Notes: generated from the letters alone by a model not told the origin. Counted from the first letter of the stretch, positions 1 to 7,330 are shown. The stretch is 8,081 nucleotides of DNA from Chloroflexota bacterium (GCA_021815005.1 JAKAHL010000079.1:1-8081); one strand, 5' to 3'. Made by a program: numbers and translations.

Positions 1-221
1 AGGAGGCGCTCCGGCCCGATGGCCTCGGCCGCCAGGAACGCGACGAGCGCCGAATCGATCCCGCCCGACAGCCCCAGCACCGCGCGCTCGAACCCCGCCT
101 GGCGCAGCTGGCCGCGGATGAACTCCCCGATGACCCGGCGGGCGACGCCCGTGTCGATCGCGAGCTCGGGGGGAAGCTCGAACATGGGCGCGGGGTCGGG
201 CGACGCCCCAGCGCCGCTCAC
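1..221 (-). CDS. nadE: NAD+ synthetase, N-terminal part (cut by window edge)
   Basis: Visible are the first 73 codons of an NAD+ synthetase, which amidates nicotinic acid adenine dinucleotide to NAD+ using ATP in the cytoplasm. The key sign is the ATP-pyrophosphatase loop SGGIDS at residues 52-57, inside a strand-loop-helix context ([18 protein letters not shown]) typical of NadE. The chosen start is GTG at 221..219, which overlaps the TGA of the upstream nitrilase gene (GTGA) and has GAGGG about 10 bases upstream. An in-frame ATG at 185..183 is possible but has no visible ribosome site. There is no nitrilase domain fused at the N-terminus: the domain lies in the preceding separate gene. The C-terminal part, with the remaining substrate contacts, lies outside the window. 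PP-loop relatives such as GuaA share the SGGxDS motif, but the nitrilase neighbour and the flanking residues favour NadE. Confidence 0.85.
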   Translation of the reverse strand, partial: MSGAGASPDPAPMFELPPELAIDTGVARRVIGEFIRGQLRQAGFERAVLGLSGGIDSALVAFLAAEAIGPERL

Positions 222-1102
222 TGCCCGCCGCCCTCGGCCAGGCCCGCACGGCCCGCCGCGAGGCGGCCCCACTCCCGCGCCACCAGCTCCGGCCGCTCGT
301 CACGCAGCAGCGGCAGCGCGATCCGCTCCCGCCGCACGTCACCCAGGTCGATGTCGCAGGTGAACAGCCCCTCCTCGAACATCGGCGCCACGAACGCTGG
401 CGAGCCTGTCGGGCCGATGACCTCGGACCCGCCCCAGAACGACAGCGACTCGTCCACGCCCACGCGGTTGCAGAACACCACGAACGATGTCGTCAGCTGG
501 GCGTACGTGCGCATCAGCGTCCGCCACGAGGCCGCGGTCCCGAGCCCCACCTCGTGGGTCGAAGCCAGGTCCCGACCCGGCGACGAGCTCACGTTGACCA
601 GCAGGTGGGCCCCGTCCAGTGCGAGGACCTGCGGCACCGAGACGTGCCAGAAGTCCTCGCACACGGCCAGGCCCACGCCCACGCCCAACCGCGAGGGGGT
701 CGCGCGCACGGTGTCGCCCGGCGCGAAGAACCGGCGCTCGTCGAACAGCCCGTAGGTGGGCAGGAAGACCTTGCGGTGGACGTGCCGGACTCCGCCGTCC
801 TCGAGCAGGGCCGCGGCGATGAACAGGCGGTGGTCCGGCGACTCCTCCACGAACGAGACGACGACCGACGTCCCGCGCGCGGCGTCCGCCAGCCCCAGGA
901 GGCGCGGGTCGTCGCGGCGCATGGCGACGTCCGCCGCCAGGTCCTGCAGCTGGTAGCCGGTCAGGCCGAGCTCCGGGAAGACGACGAGGCCCGCGCCCCG
1001 CCCACGGGCGGCGGCGATCAGCTCGTGGTGGCGCGCGAGGTTGGCCTCGAGGTCCCCGAGGCGCGGCGCGATCTGGGCGAGGGCGATCCGGAGCGGTTGC
1101 AC
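218..1102 (-). CDS. Nitrilase-superfamily amidohydrolase, probable glutaminase partner of NAD synthetase
   Basis: This is a 294-residue single-domain carbon-nitrogen hydrolase. The Glu-Lys-Cys catalytic triad is visible: E44 in [11 protein letters not shown]111 in [18 protein letters not shown] and C148 in GLAVCEDFW. The K111 and C148 surroundings closely resemble the glutaminase domain of glutamine-dependent NAD synthetases. The likely reaction is hydrolysis of glutamine to glutamate and ammonia, with ammonia used by the adjacent NadE; this is an inference. The start is GTG at 1102..1100, chosen because the protein then begins with the family-typical LRIALAQ strand. No good ribosome site precedes it, so it may depend on coupling to the ATPase gene that ends 10 bp upstream. 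Its stop overlaps the nadE start by 4 bp, which suggests near-equal synthesis of the two proteins. Another amidase specificity within the superfamily cannot be excluded. Confidence 0.85.
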   Translation of the reverse strand: MQPLRIALAQIAPRLGDLEANLARHHELIAAARGRGAGLVVFPELGLTGYQLQDLAADVAMRRDDPRLLGLADAARGTSVVVSFVEESPDHRLFIAAALLEDGGVRHVHRKVFLPTYGLFDERRFFAPGDTVRATPSRLGVGVGLAVCEDFWHVSVPQVLALDGAHLLVNVSSSPGRDLASTHEVGLGTAASWRTLMRTYAQLTTSFVVFCNRVGVDESLSFWGGSEVIGPTGSPAFVAPMFEEGLFTCDIDLGDVRRERIALPLLRDERPELVAREWGRLAAGRAGLAEGGGQ

Positions 1103-1112
1103 GCTCGCGAGT

Positions 1113-2270
1113 CTAGGCCCCCGGCGCGGCCGGCGCGGCCGACGGGGCGTTGCCGGCTGGCGCCCACGAGGTTGCTGCGGCAGCCTGCGTGCCGCCCTGC
1201 CCGGTGGACTGCCGCTGCTCGGGCGAGCCGTCCACCTCCTCGGCGAAGTGGCAGGCCACGGCGTGCCCGGCCGACAGCTCCCGCAGCTGCGGGTCCTCGA
1301 CCGTGCACCGTTCCGGGTTCCCCAGCCGCTCCCGGAGCCAGCAGCGGGTGTGGAACCGGCAGCCGGAGGGCGGATTGGCCGGCGAGGGCACGTCGCCGCG
1401 GAGGATGATCCGGCGCCGGCGGGACTCGACCGCAGGGTCCGGGATCGGGATGGCCGACAGCAGCGCGACGGTGTAGGGGTGCAACGGCATCTGGTTGAGA
1501 TCCCGCGACGCCGCCAGCTCCACGATCCGGCCCAGGTACATCACCGCGGTGCGGTCGCTGATGTGGCGCACCACGGACAGGTCGTGGGCGATGAACAGGT
1601 ACGTCAGGCCGAGCCGATCCTGGAGCCGCTCGAGCAGGTTGATGATCTGCGCCTGGATCGAGACGTCGAGCGCGCTGATCGGCTCGTCGGCCACGATCAG
1701 CTCGGGGTTCACCGCCAGGGCCCGGGCCACGCCGATCCGCTGGCGTTGCCCGCCGGAGAACTCGTGCGGGTAGCGGACGCCGAACTCCGGGTTGAGGCCC
1801 ACCACGCCGAGCAGCTCCCGCACCCGCTCCCGGCGCTCGTGCGGCGTCCCGATCTTGTGGATGTCGAGCGGCTCGCCCACGATCCCCGCCACGTTCATGC
1901 GCGGATTGAGGGACGAGTACGGGTCCTGGAAGACCATCTGCATCCGGCGCCGCATGCGGCGGAGCTGGTCGCCGCCCAGGGTGGTGATGTCGGTCCCGTC
2001 GAACTCGATCCGCCCGCCGGTGGGACGGTAGAGGCGCACGATCGTCCGCCCCGTCGTGCTCTTGCCGCACCCGGACTCCCCCACCAGGCCCAGCGTCTCG
2101 CCGCGACGCAACTGGAAGCTGACGCCGTCCACCGCGCGGACGTCGCCCACGTGGTGCTCGAACACCAGGCCCTCGGTGATCGGGAAGTACATCCGCAGGT
2201 CGTCGATGCGGAGCAGCGGGCGGTCGGACTCCCCGGGGCGCGTCGCCCCGGCGTTCTGTGCCAGGCTCAC
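1113..2270 (-). CDS. Peptide ABC transporter ATPase, OppF/DppF type
   Basis: This 385-residue cytoplasmic ATPase is one of two that energise the peptide importer. Walker A is GESGCGKST (64-72), the Q-loop is Q115 in [12 protein letters not shown], the signature is FSGGQRQR (171-178), Walker B is LIVADEP (191-197) and the H-loop is H229 in FIAHDLS. The C-terminal oligopeptide-transporter region carries four cysteines, C304, C310, C322 and C340, spaced like the iron-sulphur site reported for some Opp/Dpp ATPases. The last 39 residues (347-385) are an Ala/Pro/Gly/Ser-rich tail of no recognised fold. The start is GTG at 2270, overlapping the TGA of the preceding ATPase gene by 4 bp. It has GGAGG 7 bases upstream, and the protein then begins shortly before the conserved ABC fold. 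The reading frame stays open upstream to an ATG at 2543, but that extension overlaps the other ATPase and is not transporter-like. The substrate cannot be read from this subunit. Confidence 0.95.
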   Translation of the reverse strand: MSLAQNAGATRPGESDRPLLRIDDLRMYFPITEGLVFEHHVGDVRAVDGVSFQLRRGETLGLVGESGCGKSTTGRTIVRLYRPTGGRIEFDGTDITTLGGDQLRRMRRRMQMVFQDPYSSLNPRMNVAGIVGEPLDIHKIGTPHERRERVRELLGVVGLNPEFGVRYPHEFSGGQRQRIGVARALAVNPELIVADEPISALDVSIQAQIINLLERLQDRLGLTYLFIAHDLSVVRHISDRTAVMYLGRIVELAASRDLNQMPLHPYTVALLSAIPIPDPAVESRRRRIILRGDVPSPANPPSGCRFHTRCWLRERLGNPERCTVEDPQLRELSAGHAVACHFAEEVDGSPEQRQSTGQGGTQAAAATSWAPAGNAPSAAPAAPGA

Positions 2271-3421
2271 CGGCGTTCCTCCCGCGCGTCGGTCGTGGGG
2301 AACTCCACCAGGGTCGCCTCCACGTCCGGGGTCGCGACTGCCAGCTCGTCGATCACGGCGCCCGGCGGCGGCGCGGCCACGAACCCGGGTCGGGTCGGCC
2401 GCCCCGTCCGAGCCTCGTCGGGCAACGGCGGGTTGTGGCAGGCGATCTGGTGCGTCGCGCCCGGGCCGGTGGCGACGAGCCTGCTGACGGGCTCCAGAGG
2501 CACCAGCGGCGGGTTGTCGGCCCAGCAGGCCTCCACGCGCCAAGCGCAGCGAGGCGCGAACGGGCAGCCGACCGGGGCGCGGCGCTGGTCCGGGGGCACG
2601 CCCTCGATCGGCACCAGCTCGCCGCCCTCGGCGGCGTCCACCCGGGGGATGGAGTGCAGCAGCCCCACGGTGTAGGGGTGCGAGGGACGGGCGAAGAGAT
2701 CGGGCGTGGGCGCGGTCTCGACGATGAACCCCGCGTACATCACGTTGATCCGCTCGGCCATCCCCGCGACCACCCCAAGGTCGTGGGTGATCAGGATCAC
2801 CGCCGTCCCGAGCCGCGCCGTGAGGTCCTTGAGCAACTCGAGGACCTGCGCCTGGATCGTGACGTCGAGCGCAGTCGTCGGCTCGTCGGCGATGAGGAGC
2901 TTGGGCTCCAGGGCCAGGGCCATCGCGATCATGACGCGCTGCCGCATGCCACCGCTGAACTGGTGCGGGTAGCTGCGCAGGCGCGTCTCCGGGTGCGGGA
3001 TGCCGACCATCCCCAGCAGCTCGACCGCCCGCTTGCGCGCGTCGGCGCGGGTGGCCGCCCGGTGGGCGACGATCGTCTCGACCATCTGCTCCTCGATGGT
3101 CAGCACCGGGTTCAGGCTCGTCATCGGGTCCTGGAAGATCATCGCGACGTCGCGGCCGCGCATCTCGCGGATTTCCGACTCGGGCAGCGCGATGAGGTCA
3201 ACCCCGTCGAGCGTCACGCGGCCGCGCTCGATCCGGCCAGCCGGCTTGGGCAGCAGGCGCATGATCGCGAGGTTGGTCACGCTCTTGCCGCAGCCGGATT
3301 CGCCCACGAGGCCGAGCGTCTCGCCCGCCTCGACATCGAACGTGATGCCGTTGACGGCGTAGATCGTCCCGTCGTGGGTTCGGAACCGGACCACCAGGTC
3401 CCGGACTTCTAGCAGGGCCAT
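2267..3421 (-). CDS. Peptide ABC transporter ATPase, OppD/DppD type
   Basis: This 384-residue protein is the second ATPase of the importer and would pair with the OppF-type protein as a heterodimer under the permeases. Walker A is GESGCGKSV (40-48), the Q-loop is Q97 in [12 protein letters not shown], the signature is FSGGMRQR (155-162), Walker B is LLIADEP (175-181) and the H-loop is H213 in [15 protein letters not shown] with Met rather than Gln is the usual OppD/DppD form. Four cysteines in the C-terminal region (C286, C292, C299, C328) match a possible iron-sulphur site. A Pro/Ala-rich tail of about 55 residues follows residue 329. The start is ATG at 3421..3419, sharing one base with the upstream permease stop (TGATG). 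This gives the standard N-terminus MALLEVRDL. The frame remains open upstream to 3574, but that part overlaps the permease and is not protein-like. Confidence 0.95.
   Translation of the reverse strand: MALLEVRDLVVRFRTHDGTIYAVNGITFDVEAGETLGLVGESGCGKSVTNLAIMRLLPKPAGRIERGRVTLDGVDLIALPESEIREMRGRDVAMIFQDPMTSLNPVLTIEEQMVETIVAHRAATRADARKRAVELLGMVGIPHPETRLRSYPHQFSGGMRQRVMIAMALALEPKLLIADEPTTALDVTIQAQVLELLKDLTARLGTAVILITHDLGVVAGMAERINVMYAGFIVETAPTPDLFARPSHPYTVGLLHSIPRVDAAEGGELVPIEGVPPDQRRAPVGCPFAPRCAWRVEACWADNPPLVPLEPVSRLVATGPGATHQIACHNPPLPDEARTGRPTRPGFVAAPPPGAVIDELAVATPDVEATLVEFPTTDAREERR
2278..2282 (-). promoter_or_regulatory. Ribosome binding site deciding the OppF-type start
   Basis: GGAGG on the minus strand lies inside the 3' end of the upstream ATPase gene and 7 bases before the GTG at 2270. 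It is the clearest reason to prefer this GTG over the ATG 273 bases upstream in the same frame. Confidence 0.7.
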
Positions 3422-4317
3422 CAGCGGCGCAGCCTCGGGTCGAGCGACTCCCGGAGCCCGTCGCCCAGCAGGTTGAAGCCGATCGCGCTGATCACGATCG
3501 CGACGCCCGGGAAGAAGATGAGGTATGGGGCCTCGCGCAGGTACTTGGTCGAGTCGGTCAGCATCGTGCCCCACTCGGCCGTCCGCGGGTCGGGCGGCCC
3601 CAGCCCCAGGAAGCCGAGGCCGGCCACATCGATGATGGCCGTGGCGAGGGCCAGCGTCGCGGCCACGATCAGCGAGGTGAGGGCGTTGGGCAGCATGTGC
3701 CGCAGGAGCAGGCGGAGTGGCGTGGCGCCGATCGACCGGGCGGCCACGACGAAGTCCGACTCGCGGAGCGCGAGCAGGCTGCCACGCAGGATGCGGGCGA
3801 AGATCGGGGCGTTGGTCATGCCCACCGCGAGCATGATCTGCGGCAGGCCGCGGTCCAGCCAGGCGACGATCCCGATCGCGAGCAGGATGCCCGGGATCGC
3901 GAGCAGCACGTCCACGATGCGCATGATCACGTTGTCCACCGCCCCGCCGAAGGCGCCGGCGATGGCGCCCAGCGTGCCGCCGATGGCGAGGCCCATGAGG
4001 ACCGAGATGACGCCGACCTGAAGGCTGATGCGGGCGCCGTACAGGATGCGGGTCAGTTCGTCGCGACCCTGGAGGTCCGTCCCCAGCACGTGCCCGGCGG
4101 TGCCCGGCGCCTGGAGGCGGTTGGCCAGGGATCCCGCGATCGGGTCGTAGGGCGAGATGACGGGCGCGAGCACGGCCGCCAGCACGAACACCACGATGAA
4201 GAACATGCCGAGCAGCGCCGGGCCGTTCCGCGTGAGCCGGACGAGGGCGTCACGCCACAGGCCTCGGCTGGCGCGGGCCGGCGCGGCCCTTCGGGCGGGG
4301 GTAGCGGTGGCCGTCAT
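3421..4317 (-). CDS. Peptide ABC transporter permease, DppC/OppC type
   Basis: This 298-residue inner-membrane permease is the C-type half of the translocation channel. After an Ala/Arg-rich cytoplasmic N-terminus, the first membrane segment covers about residues 34-54 (LLGMFFIVVFVLAAVLAPVI) and is followed by SPYDP, as in the OppC N-terminal domain. The conserved GTDLQGRDELTRILYG stretch lies at 79-94. The binding-protein-dependent permease domain then follows, with about five more hydrophobic segments. The EAA-type cytoplasmic loop that contacts the ATPases is at about 190-213 (AARSIGATPLRLLLRHMLP). GLGFLGLGPPDPRTAEWG (233-250) is also typical of DppC. The start is ATG at 4317..4315, sharing one base with the stop of the B-type permease (TGATG), which suggests translational coupling. 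The ribosome site is weak. Length is normal for the family. Confidence 0.95.
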   Translation of the reverse strand: MTATATPARRAAPARASRGLWRDALVRLTRNGPALLGMFFIVVFVLAAVLAPVISPYDPIAGSLANRLQAPGTAGHVLGTDLQGRDELTRILYGARISLQVGVISVLMGLAIGGTLGAIAGAFGGAVDNVIMRIVDVLLAIPGILLAIGIVAWLDRGLPQIMLAVGMTNAPIFARILRGSLLALRESDFVVAARSIGATPLRLLLRHMLPNALTSLIVAATLALATAIIDVAGLGFLGLGPPDPRTAEWGTMLTDSTKYLREAPYLIFFPGVAIVISAIGFNLLGDGLRESLDPRLRR

Positions 4318-5321
4318 CAGGCGTACCGGATGCGCGGGTTGAGGTAGGCGTAGCCGATGTCCACGATGAGGTTCACCGCCAGGAAGATGAAGGCGAAGAT
4401 GAGGATCGACGACTGCACCACGAAGTAGTCGTGGTCTTGGATGGCCTCCACCACCCACCGGCCGACGCCGTTCCAGGAGAACACCGTCTCGGTGATGACG
4501 GCACCCGCCAGCAGGCCTCCGACCTGGAGCCCGATGACCGTCACGACGGGCAGCCACGCGTTGCGCATGATGTGGCGGTCGTCCACCCGGCGCTCGGTCA
4601 GGCCCTTGGCGCGGGCGGTCCTCACGTAGTCCTCGTTGTTCACGTCCAGGACCGACGCCCGCGTGATCCGGGTGATGATCGCGAGCGGGATGGAGCCCAG
4701 CGCGATGGCCGGCAGGATGAGGTGCCGCAGCGCGTCCACGAACGCGTCAGGCCGGCCGGCCAGAAGCGTGTCGATGAGCATGAAGTTGGTCACGCTCGGG
4801 ATCGTGGTTCGCGGATCGAGCCGCCCCGACGTGGGCAGCCAGTGCAGCTGCACCGACAGCACGTACTGGAGCGTGAGGCCGAGGACGAAGATCGGGATGG
4901 AGATCCCGAACAGCGAGATGACCGTGACCACGCCGTCCTGCCACCCCTGCGTGTGCCGGGCCGCGAACCGCCCGAGCGGGATGCCGATCCCGACCGCGAA
5001 CAGGAGCGCCGCGAGGGTGAGCTCCACCGTGCCCGGGAAGCGGGTGGCGAAATCGGTGATCACGGGCCGGTTGTTGATGACGCTCTTGCCCAGGTCCCCG
5101 TGCAGGAGCTGGGTCAGGTACTGGAGGTACTGGACGTAGAGCGGCTGGTCGAGGCCGAGCTGCTGGCGGATCTTGGCCGTCAGTTCCGGCGTCGCGTGCT
5201 GGCCGAGCAGCGCTGCCGCGGGGTCGCCGGGCAACAGGTGGATGAAGGAGAACAGCACGATCGACAGCCCGAACAGGACCGGGATGGCGCTGAGGATCCT
5301 TCGGACGATGTACTTGGCCAC
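4317..5321 (-). CDS. Peptide ABC transporter permease, DppB/OppB type
   Basis: This 334-residue inner-membrane permease is the partner of the C-type permease. It begins MAKYIVRRILSAIPVLFGLS, the standard N-terminus of the family, with the first membrane helix at about 9-29 followed by HLLPGDPA. Further hydrophobic segments lie at about 97-120, 132-156, 198-217, 256-278 and 302-324. The ATPase-contacting EAA loop is at about 231-257 (DYVRTARAKGLTERRV). The protein ends with the typical YAYLNPRIRYA. The start is GTG at 5321..5319; GGAG lies 13 bases upstream, a longer gap than usual, so initiation may be modest. The gene follows the binding-protein gene after a 116-bp spacer containing two hairpins, which could lower permease output relative to the binding protein. 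Specificity for dipeptides, longer peptides or another solute such as nickel or sugars cannot be decided from this subunit. Confidence 0.95.
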   Translation of the reverse strand: MAKYIVRRILSAIPVLFGLSIVLFSFIHLLPGDPAAALLGQHATPELTAKIRQQLGLDQPLYVQYLQYLTQLLHGDLGKSVINNRPVITDFATRFPGTVELTLAALLFAVGIGIPLGRFAARHTQGWQDGVVTVISLFGISIPIFVLGLTLQYVLSVQLHWLPTSGRLDPRTTIPSVTNFMLIDTLLAGRPDAFVDALRHLILPAIALGSIPLAIITRITRASVLDVNNEDYVRTARAKGLTERRVDDRHIMRNAWLPVVTVIGLQVGGLLAGAVITETVFSWNGVGRWVVEAIQDHDYFVVQSSILIFAFIFLAVNLIVDIGYAYLNPRIRYA

Positions 5322-5345
5322 GGGCGCTGGGTCGCTCCACTCGCG

Positions 5346-5379
5346 AGAGACCCCTCGGTGCGATCGCCGAGGGGCCTCT
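5346..5379 (-). terminator. Strong hairpin in the binding protein-permease spacer, possible partial terminator
   Basis: CCCCTCGG (5351-5358) pairs perfectly with CCGAGGGG (5367-5374) around an 8-base loop. After one mismatch (5350/5375), AGAG (5346-5349) pairs with CTCT (5376-5379), giving a 12-pair stem. No T-run follows on the minus strand, so it is not a classic intrinsic terminator. A role as attenuator or as a block to 3' decay of the binding-protein mRNA is inferred from its position before the permease genes. Confidence 0.5.
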
Positions 5380-5402
5380 GCTTGCCTCGATCAGGCGGGC
5401 TG

Positions 5403-5431
5403 GGCCGGCCGCCGGGGATCCGGGGCCGGCC
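5403..5431 (-). other. GC-rich hairpin just after the binding-protein stop codon
   Basis: Two copies of GGCCGGCC (5403-5410 and 5424-5431), each itself a palindrome, pair with each other. The stem continues with CCGG (5412-5415) and CCGG (5420-5423) after a single bulged base at 5411, leaving a 4-base loop. The stem begins 6 bases after the binding-protein stop codon. It probably protects the 3' end of that mRNA segment or acts with the second hairpin as a stepped attenuator; this is inference. Confidence 0.5.
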
Positions 5432-5437
5432 AGACCC

Positions 5438-7195
5438 TCACTTGTTGAGCCAGGTCGTGTTGAACTGCTCCTCGAGGTTGCCGCTGCCGACGAACCCCTG
5501 GACGTATGCGGCCGCCGCTGCCGGCGGGGTGGAGTTGAGGATGGGGATGATCGGGAGGTCGCGGGCCAGGATGTCCTGCGCCGTGCCCCACGCCTGCTGC
5601 GCAGCCGCGTCGGACGTGGCCGCGATGCCGGCGTCGAACGCCGCCTTGAGGTCGGCCGGACCGTAGTTGAACTGCGGGTTGGGCTTGGAGCCGTTGAAGT
5701 AGAACAGGTCGGTCACGAGGAAGTTGTCCGGGCCGGCCCAGTCGCAGGTCCAGCCGAGCAGGTCCATGGGGAACTTGCCCACGGACGAGTCGGACAGGTA
5801 GCCCGTCCGCCAGCCCTCGGTCTTGAAGGTGATCGTGAAGCCCACCGCCTGCAGGTCGTTCGCGATCGCCTCGGCCAGGCCCTTCGGGTCCGGCATGTAC
5901 GGGCGTGAGACATCCGACGGGTAGTAGAAGGTCAGGTTGAGCTCGCTCGCCGGCACGCCGGACGAGGCGATCAGGCTCTTCGCCTTGGCCGGGTCGTACG
6001 TGGGCAGGTTGAGCGGCTTGTAGTACTCGGTGGCCGGCGGCATGAAGTTGTCGGCCGGCTTGGCCATTCCTGCGTAGAACGCGTCGATGTACGACTGCTT
6101 GTTGAGCGCGTACCCGATCGCCTGGCGGATCTGCAGGTTGTCGAACGGCTTGTCGGCGTTGTTCAGCGAGAGGTGGAACTCGTTGCACGACTGGCCGCGG
6201 TCGATCGCCTGAAGGCTGGCGTCGGACTGGACGGTCTTGACGTCGGTCGGCGAGATCGTCTGGGCCCAGTCGATGTCACCCGCCTGGAGCGCGTTGAGCT
6301 CGGCGGTCTGGTCGGCGTAGGGCTTGAAGGTGATCGCGTCGAGGTGCGCCGCGTTGGCGGTGTCCCAGTAGTTCGGGTTCTTGACCAGCGTGACGTGGTC
6401 GTTGGGCACCCACTCCTTGAACATGAACGGCCCGGTGCCGACCATGCTCTTGCCGGTGCCGCCCTGGCCCTGGGCGTACGGGCTCTTGGACGGGTCGGGG
6501 TTGTCCGCGTCGCCGGCCTTGAGCGCCGTGGGGCTCTGGATGCCGAACTGCGGCAGGGTCGTCGCGAGCAGGAAGTTGCTCTGCGGAGTCTTGAGCTTGA
6601 ACACCACGGTGGACGGATCCGTCGCCGTCACCGAGGCCAGGTTGGAGTCCGCGCCGAAGCCGAACACCGCGCCGAAGTAGTAGTTGTAGTCGTTCTGGAG
6701 CGACTTGGGCGCGTTCAGCTGGCGCATGTAGTTGTACACGACCGCGTCCGCGTTGAAATCGGTGCCGTCGTGGAACTTGACGCCCTGGCGCAGGGTGAAG
6801 GTGTAGGTCAGACCGTCGGCGCTCACCGTGGGCAACGCGGTGGCGAGCACCGGGATGAGCTGGCTGTTGGTGCCGGGCTTGAGGCCCACGAGGCCCTGGA
6901 TGACCTGGGTCTCGATCTCCGACGAGTTGCTGTCGCTCACCAGCGACGGGTCCGCGAGGACCATGTCGCCCGGGAGCCCGGCGACCAGCGTGCCGCCGTC
7001 CTTGGGCGTGCCGGCCGCCGCGCTGGCCGCGGTGCTGGGAGCCGTGCTCGGCGCGGTGCTGGCCGCCGTGCTGGCCGCGCTCGACGGCGCGGCGCTCGAC
7101 GCCGCGCTGGGTCCCGGGGTGGCCGACGAGCCTCCGCAGGCGGCGACCACGATCATGGTCGCTGCGACCAGCGCCCCGAATCGGGTACGGGTCAT
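5438..7195 (-). CDS. Peptide-type ABC transporter substrate-binding lipoprotein (SBP_bac_5)
   Basis: This 585-residue exported lipoprotein captures the solute outside the membrane and delivers it to the permeases encoded just downstream. A short signal peptide ends in the lipobox VAAC with C20 as the lipidated residue. Residues 21-63 form a Ser/Ala/Thr/Pro-rich linker with STAA/STAP repeats. The binding domain then follows, starting about DGGTLVAGLPGD. Family landmarks are YTFTLRQGVKFHDGTDF (131-147), STVVFKLKTPQSNFL (195-209), VGTGPFMFKEW (252-262), FDNLQIRQAIGYALNKQ (351-367) and GWTCDWAGPDNF (481-492). The last resembles the GWTGDNGDPDNF stretch of DppA, whose Asp binds the peptide amino group; D485 would be its counterpart, which favours peptides. 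C337 and C484 could form a disulphide. The start is ATG with AGGAGG 6 bases upstream, the best ribosome site in the operon. Other solutes of the family, such as opines, nickel or sugars, remain possible. Confidence 0.93.
   Translation of the reverse strand: MTRTRFGALVAATMIVVAACGGSSATPGPSAASSAAPSSAASTAASTAPSTAPSTAASAAAGTPKDGGTLVAGLPGDMVLADPSLVSDSNSSEIETQVIQGLVGLKPGTNSQLIPVLATALPTVSADGLTYTFTLRQGVKFHDGTDFNADAVVYNYMRQLNAPKSLQNDYNYYFGAVFGFGADSNLASVTATDPSTVVFKLKTPQSNFLLATTLPQFGIQSPTALKAGDADNPDPSKSPYAQGQGGTGKSMVGTGPFMFKEWVPNDHVTLVKNPNYWDTANAAHLDAITFKPYADQTAELNALQAGDIDWAQTISPTDVKTVQSDASLQAIDRGQSCNEFHLSLNNADKPFDNLQIRQAIGYALNKQSYIDAFYAGMAKPADNFMPPATEYYKPLNLPTYDPAKAKSLIASSGVPASELNLTFYYPSDVSRPYMPDPKGLAEAIANDLQAVGFTITFKTEGWRTGYLSDSSVGKFPMDLLGWTCDWAGPDNFLVTDLFYFNGSKPNPQFNYGPADLKAAFDAGIAATSDAAAQQAWGTAQDILARDLPIIPILNSTPPAAAAAYVQGFVGSGNLEEQFNTTWLNK
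7020..7115. repeat. Degenerate 12-bp tandem repeat encoding the lipoprotein linker
   Basis: Eight consecutive 12-bp units occur here. The best conserved are the first five (7020-7079), with forms such as GTGCTGGCCGCC, GTGCTGGGAGCC and GTGCTCGGCGCG on the plus strand. Read on the minus strand they encode the four-residue rhythm STAA/STAP in the linker of the binding lipoprotein. The array is a multiple of three bases, so gain or loss of units would change linker length without breaking the frame. Confidence 0.75.
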
Positions 7196-7201
7196 GCTGC
7201 T

Positions 7202-7207
7202 CCTCCT
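7202..7207 (-). promoter_or_regulatory. Strong ribosome binding site of the binding-protein gene
   Basis: A perfect AGGAGG within AAGAGGAGGAGCAGC lies 6 bases before the ATG at 7195. It is much stronger than the sites before the permease gene, consistent with the binding protein being made in excess. Confidence 0.85.
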
Positions 7208-7278
7208 CTTGCCGGGGTGGACGGATCAGCCCGTCAGGCGACCGGCCCGGCTCCGGTTGCGCCGCCATTTGTCGCAGC

Positions 7279-7284
7279 ATCATA
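7279..7284 (-). promoter_or_regulatory. Candidate -10 element for the transporter operon
   Basis: TATGAT on the minus strand is one base from the TATAAT consensus and is one of the few AT-rich spots in the 195-bp divergent region. Transcription would start near 7272, giving a leader of roughly 75 bases. No convincing -35 box is seen at 16-18 bases. The assignment is tentative. Confidence 0.4.
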
Positions 7285-7321
7285 CCCACCCGGATAGCCG
7301 CTGCTGGGGCAAACCGCACGG

Positions 7322-7330
7322 TGCTAGCCT
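7322..7330 (+). promoter_or_regulatory. Candidate extended -10 element for the divergent lipoprotein gene
   Basis: TGCTAGCCT reads as an extended -10 (TGn followed by TAGCCT). Three of six hexamer bases match consensus and no -35 box is clear. Transcription would start near 7337, about 54 bases before the ATG at 7391. Confidence 0.3.

Noticed and set aside
2271..2543. N-terminal extension of the OppF-type ATPase to an ATG at 2543
   Set aside because: The extra 91 residues overlap the OppD-type gene, are Arg/Gly/Ala-rich and have no counterpart in the family; the GTG at 2270 has GGAGG and a 4-bp overlap.
1041..2675. Plus-strand open frame of 544 codons opposite the ATPase genes
   Set aside because: It is antisense to clear ABC ATPases, is rich in Arg/His/Asp/Pro without any domain, and arises because high-GC DNA has few stops.
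2258..3412. Plus-strand open frame of 384 codons
   Set aside because: It mirrors the OppD-type gene; its composition is that of an antisense shadow.
4318..4557. N-terminal extension of the C-type permease to 4557
   Set aside because: It overlaps the B-type permease and is Arg/His/Pro-rich; the ATG at 4317 gives the normal family N-terminus.
4431..5666. Plus-strand open frame of 411 codons
   Set aside because: It is antisense to the B-type permease and the end of the binding-protein gene, crosses the hairpin spacer and has no recognisable domain.
7020..7115. Short tandem repeat as a possible CRISPR or origin array
   Set aside because: Units are 12 bp with no spacers, lie in frame inside a coding linker and are fully explained by the Ser/Thr/Ala/Pro repeat.
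7220..7257. Small inverted repeats in the leader of the operon (GACGG/CCGTC and ACCGG/CCGGT)
   Set aside because: Stems are only 5 bp and expected by chance at this GC content; no riboswitch pattern is recognisable.
6173..7297. Plus-strand open frame of 374 codons
   Set aside because: It is antisense to the binding-protein gene; its repetitive Arg/Gly/Ala end is the reverse of the linker repeat.
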